64,000 nt of DNA from Orobanche coerulescens (GCA_033398695.1 CM065804.1:54281501-54345500); one strand, 5' to 3'; counted from the first letter of the stretch, positions 48,201-60,874 are shown. Notes: a model not told the origin generated them from the sequence alone. Numbers and translations: made by a program.

Positions 48201-48545
48201 TATAGTTTCTATGCCCGACTTACTCATGGGTTTGTCGATGATGAAGGCTAAAAATTCGGTCGCCCCTTTGGCAACTGCCTTACTAGCTTTGATAGCTGAT
48301 ATTATAGGTGCTAGGTTGATTCTAGCGTCTCCAATTAATTCCACAATTGGCTTGTTAGGTTTGCAAAACCTAACTATCTTAGAATGACAATCCAATTGTG
48401 CGTAGTGCTTAGATAGCCAATCCATTCCTAGGATGACATCATATTCTAATATTGGAAGCACTACTAAATCGGCAGAGTAATAGTTACCACTGATGATCAC
48501 ATCACATGCAGAATGGACTTTATCTGCTAGCTGACTAACTCCCAT
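45292..48545 (-). pseudogene. pol: Tekay2 pol (PR, RT, RNase H, integrase, chromodomain-like tail)
   Basis: In order: protease C-terminal part [20 protein letters not shown] with [36 protein letters not shown] motif, [12 protein letters not shown] and FIDD; RNase H ([38 protein letters not shown]); integrase [37 protein letters not shown]; tail FHVSRLKKY and LVKVVWSNHNREEDATWE. Stops at 47922, 47478, 46980 and about 46836 are all TAA where relatives have Gln (CAA). A shift near 46220 and a TGA near 46055 (Arg in relatives) follow. Confidence 0.88.
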
Positions 48546-48815
48546 CGGGGTAGATACTTTTAGTCATAATGGTAAAGATTCTAACGGTCTATCAAGTTTC
48601 TTAGAAAAATGCGGTGCAACAAACGAATGGGATGATCCTGGATCTATAAGTATTCGTGCAAGTTGATTAGATATCAGGAGTGTACCTTCTACCACATCGT
48701 TGTTCTCTGGTGCCTCCTGACCAGTCAATGCAAACAATCGAGCTGGGGCTTTCCCTTAGTTGTTTCCTGGTTTGGCTGCAGTAGCTGCTTTGATTGCCGG
48801 GGTGTTCATATCTGG
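48546..48815 (-). pseudogene. Tekay2 gag-protease junction
   Basis: Same frame as gag and pol, with further stops. It encodes DPGSSHSFVAPHF, the protease active site with Pro in place of the usual Thr, around 48600-48640. Confidence 0.7.
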
Positions 48816-49745
48816 TCATTCTCGAATTTGATGATCTAGGTTGCCGCAACGTAGGCACTTTTCGAGCTTCCTCCAACACAATTCTGACTTATGCCCTTTC
48901 CTACCACAGTGGGTGCAAGGCGCTGTTGGTCTGTTGAGAACTGGTGCCGTCGTTCCACTCGAGCTTCCTTGAGTTCCCATCCTCTTAAACTTCTGTGGTG
49001 GCATTGATATTGGTCGGGTAGCAGGCCTCTTAGCGTTGTTGGAGAAACGGCTTTGCTGTTGAGCTAACCTCGCAGTTCCGCTCTCGATCCGAGTGGCGTC
49101 TTCCACTGCTTGGGTAAGTGTCGTCAGCTGAACAGTTAGAAGGCTCTGTTGAAGCGACTGCCTCAGTCCTCTAGTGAACTTATAGAGCTTGTCCTCCTCA
49201 GTTGTTACCAATCCTGGTGCGTATTTAGACAACCTGTTAAACTGGGCTTCATATTGAGCGACTGTCATGGCTCCTTGCTTCAGGTGGTAGAACTCGTCTT
49301 GTCTAGCCTCTCTGGCTGCTGCCGACACGTATTGGGTTCGGAAGTCGATCAGGAAGTTAGCCCATGTCCTGACACGGTTTTCTCTCGTCGAGCGTTCGTT
49401 GACACTCCTCCACCAGTCATGAGCTGCGGCCTCGAGTCGGAATGTAGCCAGTGATATCCGATGTTCATTAGTATACTGAAGGGCGTTGAAAATTCCCTCA
49501 ATTTTCTCCAGCTAGAGTTCGGCTTTGATATCGTCGGGTTCCCCGTCAAAGGTAGGTGGGTTGAAACGTAAGAATCTTTCCAGGGTACGATCATGAGTTT
49601 CATTGTGGTTCCCGTTGTTAGCAGTTTGTTGTTGTAGGAAGTTCGTCAGTTGAGTGAGGGCTTGGGCCATGGCATCGTTCCCAATTCCTCCTCGTAGAGG
49701 AGAGCGTGAGCGATCATCGCGTTGATGCTGCTCATCACAATTCAT
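48816..49745 (-). pseudogene. gag: Tekay2 gag
   Basis: Starts at 49745 (MNCDEQHQRDD). NPPTFDGEPDDIKAE, then TAG at 49512-49514 where relatives have Trp. The frame continues with the gag core (HDWWRSVNERSTRENR, WANFLIDFRTQYVSA, FYHLKQGAMTVAQYEAQFN). Two zinc knuckles follow: CTHCGRKGHKSELC intact, and CLRCGNLDHQIRE whose last Cys codon is a TGA (48816-48818). Confidence 0.87.
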
Positions 49746-50416
49746 GCGAGGGCGTGATTTTATGAAGATGTTTTTGAGGAATTAGTAACCTATGAAATGC
49801 TAATGGTTTTAAGAGTTCATCACGGTTCACACGTGGACGCCCGCATCTTCGGTCAGCCATCTATTATAAGTTAGGGGAACGTGTGAGGATTTTCGGTCTT
49901 ATGTGGAATTATTAGTATTCTGTGTTGTCATGTAGATTTAAGTGCATAATTGAGTATGAATAATCATTAAGGCATTGAATTTAATGATTTAACAAATATG
50001 CTTATACGATACTAGTGACCAAGAATAATAATACTCCATTTTTAAGAAGACAATGAAGTTTAGTGGAGTTTAAAGGAACTTCATCAATTTTGAATGAATA
50101 GTGACATGACTTTTAGAAATGGATAAGTGAAATAAATTATATCCGTTTCAAGAGCTCAATAGAAGAATTAATTCAGTCGGGGAAATGCCATGGATACTTA
50201 ATCAAGTACCTTGGCCAATGACTTAGGAATTTTGAATTTGACTATATATATTCCAAGTGAATAGCGACAAGTCGAAAGAGATCTTTAATGAGAATTGACT
50301 CGAGAAATCTACGTTAGGTCTCAATCCTATGGTTCACTTCGTCCTAGGTGGAATTCCCGTCTAAGTCCGAAGAATCTTATCCTGGTTAACCCGTTGTAAG
50401 TGTCCTTCTCACAAAG
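49746..50416 (-). other. Tekay2 leader
   Basis: About 670 bp, AT-rich, without a credible ORF. Confidence 0.65.
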
Positions 50417-50431
50417 CGTGCTCCGATACCA
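50417..50431 (-). other. Primer-binding site, Tekay2
   Basis: TGGTATCGGAGCACG on the minus strand, 4 bp from the LTR; one mismatch to the initiator-Met-tRNA site in the first 12 bases. Confidence 0.82.
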
Positions 50432-50435
50432 CTCC

Positions 50436-52505
50436 TGTCACGCCCCCAACATCGGGAAGGAGGAGAGCGCGACGCATCGGTCGATCAATCAATCAAAATG
50501 CAACAATAAATAGCGGAAGCAAAATAATGATTGGATAACACTTTAAAACAACCATCTTAGCCCGATGTACTAAGATTCGCTGTGACAAAACTGATAATCG
50601 AAATTACACTTTTCATAAGTTTGCAGCGGAAAAATACCAAACGAATTAAGTACGAAGCATAATTAACTATTACAAGTTGGGATAACAACACAAATTCTAA
50701 TAACAGAAGTTCTAAATCCTGAAGGCAATCTTCTATTCGGCCTCTTCCACGAAGCCTTCTCTGTCCTCTGCTGCTTGCTCATTTTTCTGGTTTAAAAGGG
50801 AAAACGGTGGGGTGACACAAAAGGTCTAAGTGAGTGGGTGATCGTGTGCGAGTGTGGCTCTTTCTTTTAAAAATCTTTAAGTGATGCATGATTTTATCAA
50901 ATATGAAAAACAATGAGAACAATTATAATTGCGTCGAAATTTTATAAACAATAATCATTGTGTAGTTATGATATAATAATCTTGTCCCTGTGGACGGATA
51001 TCAAGTCAAGCAGTCAGTCAATCAGTCGATCAGTCAATTCAGTTTCGAATCCTGCCGATGTGGACTTTGGATTCTAGACTCTCCTTAGTACTCCTAGCAA
51101 TATAGGCCGTCGCCCCAAGATTTGGACCGTTGCCCCAATAGCTGAGCCTTCGCTCTCACACTTAGCGTGTGCTTCCTTATCTCTTATCTGGGCTCGGTAT
51201 GTCCTTAGCTGTGGGTCAACACCCGGATCACACCATAATCGCAATTATATCCCAAGTCTACGACCCAAGTCCCTCGGAACACTCCGTTCCTCGGTTATGG
51301 GAATAGGAAACAACGGTAGCCTTGTTCATGAACCGCAACCGCGCTGCTCGATCCAAGACTCGGTCTAACCGTACCGACATGATTTGGGACTCTAGAGATG
51401 GCTCCTACAGCTCAAGAGGTGGCCCCCAGATTGTAGGTCGGCACTCTGTCTCATATGGACTCAAGAGGTGGCCCCGTCCGTCGACGTGGCACTTTGTTCC
51501 GATAGAGTTAGAGGCGGACCCGTCCGTGGCACTTTGTTTGTATAGAACTTAGTTCCCGTACAGTCACAGTTATCAATTGGACGCGTTTCACAAGTATCAC
51601 GTAAACGTTCGGTCAGTGAGGTTAATAGCGTCTTTTGATTAAGTATGGGATATGGTTAATTTTTATTTGTGGCCCGGAAATACGGAATAGGACTTGTATA
51701 TAAACTCGAAAATATCCTCACTAATTTATTAATGGTCTGATGGGTTCAGATCAGATATATTAAACGGGTAGGTTCGACGAAACGAAACGAAACGAGAGTT
51801 TCATAAATAGTTTGAAAGGACATTTATACCCTTAGGTTCAAACCTAAGCGTTGGAGTATGAAATGGAATCGGATGGTTATGAAATTTTATGAGGAAACCA
51901 AAAATAATTCCTCGACTCCAGATTTAAGGAAAATTCGGAAATTTCCAGTTTCGGGACTGAACTTTCCAGAAATTGCGATATTGCCCCAAAACTTAAGGAA
52001 ATCTCTCCGAGGCATATAGAGCTATGAATTTAGCTCGAAATTTAACGAAATTTTACGAGACGACTTATGATGAACCTGGAATTACATATTTGTGAAAATT
52101 CTAGAAAATTTCGGACTTGGTCCAGAAGTTTGGAATTCTTGCATTTTGATCCCGAAATTATTTAAAATTTGCGATTTGGACTATTAAGTTTAGATATCGA
52201 ACTCCGAATCGCTTGAAACTTTATGGACAGCCTATACATGGTATAATATGTACTGTCCAAGGTCTAGAATATTGTATTTTCGAAATTTTCAGTTTAGTCC
52301 TCAAACTTTAAGAAATTACAATTTATACCCAAAAGCTCCGTTTACTCGTTTTCAAGTCCCATTTTGGTCGCAAATAAATTTTCCATATATCATAACATAA
52401 TCATGTAACACAGTATTTCAGATTTTGGTAGTGTTTCAACGACACATAGAAGAAAACATATAACTTTCAAGTTACCACAAAATCGGCACCGGACTACCAA
52501 ATCGG
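50436..52505 (-). mobile_element. Tekay2 5' LTR, left piece
   Basis: Matches 42058-44121 of the 3' LTR up to ACCAAATCGG, then breaks off into Tekay3 gag sequence. Confidence 0.9.
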
Positions 52506-53634
52506 CGGAGGTTTCCTGAAAGAGTGAAAGGATGACTGGGCCTTACGGGCCCCACTGTTCTTGTGCTCTGTAAAAGTACCAGAGACTTTCTGTTTCTTGG
52601 TTTCCGCAAATTTCTCCATGGCTGCTTCCTTGATCTCATATGCCAACGCCTTATCCTGGTATTGGCGGAGTGTGGTACATTCGAATCCGGACATGTACCT
52701 CTGGACTTCTGGTTTCATTCTCATATCGAAGTGAATCATCATCTCTGCGTCTGTTCTGACCAGATGTCGAACAAATGCCAGCTGCTGGTTAAACGTCTTG
52801 ATCGCCTGGGATACTGGCACATCAGAAGGCTGAGCGGAGAAAAACTCCCGAACTTTGGCTTCCCTCACAGGACGAGGGCAATACTGAGCTTCCATCATTA
52901 ATCTAAACTCTGTCCAATCGGCATCATGGTCTACAGGCCGGATGGCTTCCCACCATTCGGACGCTTCCCCTATCAGAAAATATTGAGCGATAGAGGCTTT
53001 CCGATCGTCTGGCGCTTGATTCCGCAAAGATATTCTCCAGCTCCTTTAACCAATGATCCCAGGTGGGAGTCTCAGAAATACCGTCGAATTTGGGTGGTTG
53101 CATCTTTGCCACTTCTTGCAGCCACCGGTCACCTCGATTTCCCATATCTGGGATCCCTTGCTGTCTCTCTCCCTGCTGTAGTCCCACCGCCACTTGCATT
53201 CGGTCCACGACACAGGCGAACCGAGTCATCTGGTTCACCACTTGACGAAGGATCTCTCGTAAAGCAGATCTGGTTCATTATTAATAGATTGTTGCGGCTC
53301 GCCGAGCTATGATCGCCTGGTTAGAAGGCGACGCCTCCCTTTCGGCATTTCTTCGTCCGCGTCCACGACCGCGACCACGTCCACGTCTGCCTCTCAACAT
53401 ACTATAAGCATAAATACTCAATATACAGAAAACAACATCGTTCTAATATCCGAGTATAAAGAGATACAATATGCAAAGAACGAGATAGAGTTTAGGAACT
53501 TACAACCACTGTTCGCATGAAGACGTAGGCAGTGCAGTGATGTCATTCACGGCCGGTTACCCCAAAAGACATAAATGACCCCATTTTTACCCAACGGCCA
53601 AGATATCCATAATCTTAGCTCTGATACCATATTC
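52506..53634 (-). pseudogene. gag: Tekay3 second copy: primer site and gag 5' part
   Basis: Matches 59757-60874. Primer site TGGTATCAGAGC at 53618-53629. Gag reads GRGRGRGRRNAERE, AVGLQQGERQQGIPDMGNRG, PPKFDGISETPTWDHW, then in another frame EASEWWEAIRPV, FRLMMEAQYCPRPVREAKV and MRMKPEVQRYMSGFECTTL to 52506. It is more intact than its twin. Copies differ mostly around CAG or CTG. Confidence 0.85.
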
Positions 53635-54562
53635 TGTAACACCCCCGATATATTCGGGAATATTATAAATACCGTAAATCCTTTACGTAAGGATTTACAA
53701 GGTCAAGAATTGAACAAGTATAAAAAGGTACTAATAAATGGAAATAACGGAATTACAGACATCGCCCGACCCAATACAGGAATAGTACAATTGTTCAACA
53801 GAACTCAATAATACATTAACAAATTCAAAACATCACAAACGACTTCGTACTCGAGTACTTATTGAAATAACGAATGAACAACAGATAAATAAACCCGGTC
53901 GGGACATCACTCTGCACCCTCGTCGTCATACTGATCCAGTGGTTGTTTCCCCGCTCTCCTGGATCCTGAACACAAACAAAATGTTCACCCCCGAAGGGGT
54001 TAGCACAACGATGCTAGTACAAGTACCACAACATATTATTCATATCTCACGGTGAATAATAATAATAACGTAAACGACAAAATACCAACGAGTCTTCTCC
54101 TACGAGAAACTCAAACATAACATACACATCTGATAATCACAACTTGATATCAATACATACCCATGTTAATTCCATCGATCCAAATGCTCATCGCCTAGAA
54201 CCCACGATGATCCCGCTGGACCAACCCGTGGTGGAAAACCCGTCCGATGATCCAACATGACGCTAGCATAGATCCCCCGATGATCCCGTCGGACCAACAC
54301 GAGGTGGACATACAATAACGACATACATGCACGACAATATGTATAACAACAATACATAAAACAATTAAGGTACTTGCCTCGATTTGAAGACAATAACAAT
54401 ACTTCCACGAAAATGAAAACTCGAAGGTCGTCCTCCTCAATCAATCACGTAACGAGACCAAACCTTAACAAAAGAAATGATATAGGATTTATCTCACGTC
54501 GTATGAATGTTAAACAATTCGATTAACGGTCAAAAGTTCATAAACTGAAATCTGCCCGAATA

Positions 54563-54785
54563 GCTTAGCGCACGCTAAGTACTCTGTGTAGCGTGCGTTA
54601 CGTGCATCGATAGCGCACGCAAACAACAAAGCCTAGCGCACGCTAACGATGCATGGTCGGTACCTCACGACCGGCCAGTTGAGTCGTCGATGGTCTTGCG
54701 TCGTTACGTACCAAACGTAGCGCACGCTAACAATCGCTCGATAGCGCGCGTTACAATGCATAGCATAGCGTGCGCTATCTATGCA
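54563..54785. promoter_or_regulatory. TAGCGCACGCTA array, downstream cluster
   Basis: Seven copies of TTAGCGCACGCTAA, TAGCGTGCGCTA or close variants. It is downstream of the TATA box in LTR orientation, so in the transcribed part. Equivalent: 61803-62025. Confidence 0.85.
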
Positions 54786-55594
54786 TGGCGATTTCTTGGT
54801 GAGCAGAAACTGTTCTTGCCATGTTTGAAACAACGAAATCTTGCGTGATAATTCATGTTACTTCCATGAATACTATGTCTTCACCCTCATGAATGATTAT
54901 ACGGATAAAGACAACTTCTGATTCAAGGATCTGCATGCCAATATAAAACCATATTCTTTTCCGAATTCAAATCTTCATACGATAATACGAAAAACTAAAT
55001 GGTTGATATCAACACCTCTATATCACTCCATATTATCCTATCAAGTTGATAAACGTCCTATATATACTAGATAAATCCTTCCATGATCAAACCTTTAGAT
55101 TTATCTAACAATAAGGATGTTAACGTCTAGTCCAAGATTACTATGAAATCATCTATTAGATTCGGTTAACCAATGATAGAAGCTTCTCTTCACATATCCA
55201 GTGTACTAAGATTCGAATCATGATGATTATAATCAAGGTATTCCAGGCTTATACAACTCACTATTCCAAACATGATATACTTGGATAATTCATCTATGAA
55301 AATCCATATCTTGTTAACATGATCATCCAAATCGTTAGAATCCAACTCTAAGTCTGGAGATAGATTGAACATACCTTAAAATGACGAAATCATCGAACCG
55401 TAAGGTAGAATCCAACTCCGGTTGGTTGTATGCCCTTCCAAGGTGCTATTCCACTTCCATGAACATTCCACGTGGTAACCAATGTATAAACATCAACAAT
55501 ATGTGTTCTAAGTGTATAAGAGTATTTCTACAACTCTATGAACTCTCAAGATTGAGGAAAGTGCGAAAGAAATGCAAGCCAACTCGGTTGATGT

Positions 55595-55604
55595 CCCATT
55601 TATA
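55595..55604 (-). promoter_or_regulatory. Probable TATA box, Tekay3 middle LTR
   Basis: TATAAATGGG on the minus strand, ~18-20 bp beyond the last palindrome. The other LTR has the same at about 62831-62840. Confidence 0.6.
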
Positions 55605-55621
55605 ATTTTCTGCATTATTGA

Positions 55622-55855
55622 CAAGTTAGCGCACGCTACTAAGCATCCCTTAGCGTGCGCTAATAATGGTTGACTTCAGATTTTGTCCGGGTGCGTCAGC
55701 GGGAATCTTATCCGGACCCATGTCCCGCTGGCGCACGAGCCAGCTGCCCCGCTCAATAATTGAGTCCTTAGCGCACGTTACTCATACCTGCATAGCGTGC
55801 GCTAAAAATGGCCCGATAGCGCGCGTTAAGATACATTCTTAGCGTGCGCTATCAC
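55622..55855. promoter_or_regulatory. TAGCGYRCGCTA array, upstream cluster
   Basis: Six copies, for example TTAGCGTGCGCTAA, TAGCGCGCGTTA and TAGCGTGCGCTATC, directly upstream of the TATA box. Equivalent: 62858-63091. Confidence 0.85.
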
Positions 55856-56006
55856 AAGGTTGCTTGAGCAATTTTGCATGTTTCTATACTTATGCGTAAT
55901 GATATTAATGCACTAAATATCACACTCCAATAATCAAAATCATCAATCCGAAATAATACATGGTTGAATACAGATGAAATACACTGTAATAAATCCGGAT
56001 ATTACA

Positions 56007-56043
56007 TACTCTCCTACTAAAAAGGAGTTTCGTCCCGAAACTC
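56007..56043 (-). other. Polypurine tract region and hairpin, Tekay3
   Basis: Minus-strand TTTAGTAGGAGAGTA before the LTR start; hairpin GAGTTTCG-TCC-CGAAACTC at 56025-56043 (plus strand). Confidence 0.78.
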
Positions 56044-57028
56044 AAGACGAAAATAACTCGGGATATCTAAACTTCATATCAGCTTCTGTTTCCCAAGTGG
56101 CTTCTTCCGTTCCATGACGTGACCACTGAACTTTGACCAAAACGATTGACTTGTTCCTCAGTTGCTTAACTCGACTCTCGAGTATCTTGGCTGGTCTTTC
56201 CTCAAACGTCAATCTCGCTCGACTTCGATCTCGCGAAATCGATGATATGAGGGATCTGGTATATATCTCCGCAATCGGGATACGTGGAACACGTTATGAA
56301 CATGGCACAATGACGGTGGTAATGCTAATCTGTATGCCAACTCCCCAACTCTCTCGAGGATCTCAAATGGTCCGATATATCTCGGACTCAGCTTTCCTTT
56401 TCTTCCGAAACGAAAAATTCCCCGAGTAGGAGAAACCTTCAAAAGTACATGGTCCCCAGTATTTAACTCCAATGGGCGACGACGTACGTCCGCATAGGAT
56501 TTCTGGCGACTCGGGCCAACACCTTTCACGAATTAAGGCTATCTTCTCTCGAGTCCGCTCGATCAACTCGGCCTGTTCGATCAAGTCCGATGAATCGTCC
56601 CAAAGATAGGGCGATTCGCATCTCCTTCCGTATAATGCCTCAAACGGTGCCATCTTAATGGAAGCATGCCAACTATTGTTATAAGTAAATTCAATCAACG
56701 GTAGATGAACTTCCCAATCGTTTGACCAATCTAAGGCACAGGCCCTTAGCATGTCTTCCACCGTTGTATAGTTCTCTGCATTGTCCGTCGATCGCGGGTG
56801 ATAAGTCATCTTGAAGTTGATTCGGTCCCCAAGGCCTTATGAATCGCCTTCCAAAAGTGAGACACAAACGGCCGTCTCGATCGAAACAATGGTCTTCGGC
56901 GTACCATGTAATCGAACTATCTCGAAATAAAGACTCGTGCCAACCTCTCTCGGTCCCCACGTATCCTTAATGCCTAGAAAATGAGCCGATTTAGTTAAAC
57001 GATCAACTATCACCCAAATCATGTTCAT
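56044..57028 (-). pseudogene. pol: Tekay3 integrase, several frames
   Basis: 57028-56837 VIVDRLTKSAHFLGIKD; 56809-56560 VEDMLRACALDW, EFTYNNSWHASIKMAPFEALYGRR; 56529-56209 QKSYADVRRRPLELNTGD, GPFEILERVGELAYRLALP, HNVFHVSRLRRYIPDP. Frame changes occur every 100-300 bp through 1-4-bp indels, a different decay pattern from Tekay2. Confidence 0.82.
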
Positions 57029-57498
57029 TCTGTCCCGGTTTTCGGCATATTAGTGATAAAGTCCATTGATATGTCCTCCCACTTCCATTCGGGAATCGGG
57101 AGCGGCTTCAACATTCCAAGAGCCGTTGATGCTCGATCTTAACTCGCCGACAAGTCAAGCATTTGAAACATAGTCCGCTACGTCTTTCTTCATGTTGCCC
57201 CACCGAAATTCTGCTTCAAGTCCTTATACATTTCTTGGTGCCGGGTGGATAGAATAGGGCGAACTATGAGCTTCCTTCATAATCGTTTGTTTGAACATCA
57301 ACATCGGGAACGCAGAGTCGGTTCAAATCTCAAAACTCCATCGTCATGAATTATGAATCCGGGCCTTTCCTTTGATCACTTCGTCATGCAACCGAATCAT
57401 CGAGGATCATCTCCTGTCTAGATTTGATTTCTTCGGTTAATGACGGTTATCTTCATTACGCATTGTCCCTGGACTCTCGTAACCACACTTCAATCCCT
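57029..57498 (-). pseudogene. Tekay3 RNase H-integrase linker and HHCC region
   Basis: Homologous to 34500-34970 of Tekay1 at nucleotide level (for example the block around 57071-57110), but with many small deletions, so no frame stays open. Confidence 0.7.
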
Positions 57499-58481
57499 TC
57501 ACGAATCATCTCTCATTTGAAGGCTAAGTTGGGAGGTCAGTGTCTCCAGCATCTGAATAGAGACAGGCTTGCGGCTAAGTGCATCGGCCACTACATTCGC
57601 TTTGCCTGGATGATATAAAATATCCAAGTCATAGTCCTTAATCAGTTCCAACCATCTTCTTTGCCGCATGTTCAACTCTTTCTGACTGAATATGTACTTG
57701 AGACTCTTATGATCCGTAAAGATCTGACAATGAGTCCCGTACAGATAATGCCTCCAAATCTTCAAGGCAAAAACCACTGCTGCTAGTTCCAAATCATGTG
57801 TCGGGTAATTCACTTCATAAGGTTTCAGTTGTCGCGACGCATAAGCGATCACCTTATTATTCTGCATCAACATGCACCCAAGTCCTTGATTCGAAGCATC
57901 ACTGTAAACTATGAATCCCTCAGTTCCCTGCGGAAGTGATAGAATCGGTGCCGTCGTCAATCTCTTCTTCAATTCATCAAAACTAGTCTGACACGACTCG
58001 TTCCACTCAAACTTTTGAGTTTTCTGCAAGTCGAGTAAGTGGGCGGGAAATTTTAGAAAACCCTTCCACGAATCGACGGTAATATCCAGCAAGTCCTAAG
58101 AAGCTTCGGACCTCTTTCACATTCTTTGGAGGCTTCCAATCCAATATTGCTTCGATCTTCTGAGGATCCACTCGGACTCCTCTAGCTGACACCACATGGC
58201 CGAGGAACATTACTTCTTTTAGCCAAAATTCACACTTAGCAAGTTTGGCATACAATTGCTCGTTTCTCAAAAGCTCCAATACTATCCGCAAATGCCGCGC
58301 ATGTTCTTAGGACTCTTAGAATACACCAGATGTCATCAATAAATACGACCACAAATTTGTCCAAATATTCAATGAACACTCTGTTCATCAATTGCATAAA
58401 TACAAGTGCGTTAGTGAGTCCAAACGGCATCACTACAAACTCATAATGCCCGTAGCGAGTTACGAACGCTGATTTGAACAT
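57499..58481 (-). pseudogene. pol: Tekay3 RT palm and RNase H
   Basis: 58481-58236: MPFGLTNA and the catalytic FIDD, then a shift. 58291-58007: [37 protein letters not shown]. 58092-57499: RNase H with [38 protein letters not shown] and [15 protein letters not shown]. Catalytic residues remain recognisable. Confidence 0.86.
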
Positions 58482-59517
58482 CAGACTCCTTAATCCTCAG
58501 TTGATGGTATCCTGATCTCAGATCGATTTTAGAAAATACTGTTGCCCCTTGCAGCTGGTCAAACAGATCATCAATCCGTGGCAACGGGTACTTGTTCTTA
58601 ATCGTCATCTTGTTCAGCTCTCGATAGTCAATACACAGTCGGAGCGATCCATCCTTCTTTCGGACAAAAAGAACTGGCGCTCCCCAGGGTGAAACGCTTG
58701 GCTGAATATAGCCCTTGTCCAGTAACTCCTCCAGTTGCTTCTTCAGTTCGTACATCTCAGTAGGTGCCATACGATACGGCGCTTTAGAAATTGGTGTCGC
58801 TCCAGGTTCCAGTTCAATAGTAAATTCTACATCCCTTCGTGGAGGTAGCCCAGGTAATTCATCAGGAAATACATCTGGAAATTCGTTCACAACAGGAATA
58901 GATGAAAGTTCCACCATTTCTTCTTCTTTCTTCATTGCGTAGCACCAGTACCCGGTACAGCCTTGTTTCAACAATTTGACAGCTTTCATCGCCTTGATCA
59001 ACTTTCCTGAGCTTCCCGGTTTCCATCCCTCAAACAGAATCTCGGAACCATCGTCAGCGACCAGCGAGATATTCCTCCTTCGGTAGTTTACAATTGCTCC
59101 GTACCGATTAAGCCAATCGTCTCCGAGTATCAGGTCATCTCCTTGCATTTCTATCACGATCAGGTTTGAGAGCCACTCTCTGCCTCCAAATGATACAGGG
59201 AAATTTCTAGTTTCTAAATTTCCGACAATCCTTTCTCCACTCGGTAAACCAACAACATAAGGTTCACAAGCATGAAAACCGGAAATATTCAAACGATTTA
59301 CACAAGACAAAGATATGAAAGAATGTGTAGCTCCTGTATCGAATAAAACGCTAACGGGCCGGGAAAGGATCTCGATGCACGATGCGGCGACATCACGATC
59401 GTCTGTCCTCCTCATCTCGTATGCAGGACGTGGGGAACAGATCCGGCACTCGATGTCCCCTTTCGGTCCCATTGTCCTCGCTCGCCCGCGGCCAAAATTC
59501 CGAGGCATCCCGAACAC
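58441..59517 (-). pseudogene. pol: Tekay3 protease and RT N-terminus
   Basis: 358-residue open stretch: protease [12 protein letters not shown] (residues ~58-69), [72 protein letters not shown]. The frame is lost near 58470. It is the best preserved block of Tekay3. Confidence 0.88.
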
Positions 59518-60661
59518 TTTGCTGCGTCTGTGGAATACCGCCTCCTTCGGATTGGGCCGTGGTGTACGGGCTCTAAAGACTTTGCAGCCTCTTCACAAAA
59601 CACCGCCCGATGTCCCTCTCGTCCACAATCAAAACAAATCACGGCAGGAAGGGGCAATTCCGTCGATAGTGCCCGTCTGCAGGCGCGATTAAAGCATTTC
59701 TGGTAACATCGGTAAGAGTTGATGTCGCCCAAGTTCTTTCCGTTCCTAGGTAGGTGCGGAGGTTTCTGAAAGAGTGAAAGGATGACCGGGCCTTACGGGC
59801 CCCACTGTTCTTGTGCTCTGTAAAAGTACCGAGAGACTTTCTGTTTCTTGGTTTCCAAATTTCTCCATGGCTGCTTCCTTGATCTCATATGCCAACGCCT
59901 TATCCTGGTATTGGCGGAGTGTGGTACATTCGAATCCGGACATGTACCTCTGGACTTCTGGTTTCATTCTCATATCGAAGTGAATCATCATCTCTGCGTC
60001 TGTTCTGACCAGATGTCGAACAAATGCCAGCTGCTGGTTAAACGTCTTGATCGCACAGGATACGGCACATCAAGGCCGAGCGGAGAAAAACTCCCGAACT
60101 TTGGCTTCCCTCACGGGGACGAGGGCAATCGAGCTTCCATCATTAATCTAAACTCTGTCAATCGGCATCATGGTCTACAGCCGGATGGCTTCCCACCATT
60201 CGGGCCTTCCCCTATCGTAAAATATTGAGCGATAGAGGCTTTCCGGTCGTCTGGCGGTTGATTAGGCAAAGATTTTCTCCAGCTCCTTTAACCAATGATC
60301 CTGTGGGAGTCTCGAAATACCGTCGAATTTGGGTGGTTGCATCTTTGCCACTTCTTGCCCACCGGTCACCTCGATTTCCCATATCTGGGATCCCTTGCTG
60401 TCTCTCTCCCTGCTGTAGTCCCACCGCCACTTGCATTCGGTCCACGACCTGGGCGAACTGAGTCATCTGGTTCACCACTTGACGAAGGATCTCTGGTAAA
60501 GCAGGATCTGGTTCATTATTAATAGATTGTTGCGGCTCGCCGGAGCTATGACTGGCCTGGTTAGAAGGCGACGCCTCCCTTTCGGCATTTCTTCGTCCGC
60601 GTCCACGACCGCGACCACGTCCACGTCTGCCTCTCAACATACTATAAGCATAAATACTCAA
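59412..60661 (-). pseudogene. gag: Tekay3 gag
   Basis: Starts near 60640 with the Arg/Gly-rich MLRGRRGRGRGRGR. The core is split over frames (60661-60212; 59991-59746 MRMKPEVQRYMSGFECTTLRQYQDK). Zinc knuckle CFDCGREGHRAVFC at ~59600-59640. Many 1-3-bp differences from the twin copy 52506-53634 lie at CAG or CTG. Confidence 0.85.
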
Positions 60662-60857
60662 TATACAGAAAACAACATCGTTCTAATATCCGAGTATAAA
60701 GAGATACAATATGCAAAGAACGAGATAGAGTTTAGGAACTTACAACCACTGTTCGCATGAAGACGTAGGCAGTGCAGTGATGTCATTCACGGCCGGTTAC
60801 CCCAAAAGACATAAATGACCCCATTTTTACCCAACGGCCAAGATATCCATAATCTTA

Positions 60858-60869
60858 GCTCTGATACCA
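60858..60869 (-). other. Primer-binding site, Tekay3
   Basis: TGGTATCAGAGC, an exact 12-base initiator-Met-tRNA match, duplicated at 53618-53629. Confidence 0.9.
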
Positions 60870-60874
60870 TATTC

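Larger units (their letters stand above)
53635..56006 (-). mobile_element. Tekay3 middle LTR
   Basis: 2372 bp, minus start TGTAATATCCGG, end GGGGGTGTTACA. GAGGCAAGT at 54372-54380 (minus). TATA box at 55595-55604 with arrays of TAGCGCACGCTA on both sides (54563-54785, 55622-55855). Confidence 0.92.
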
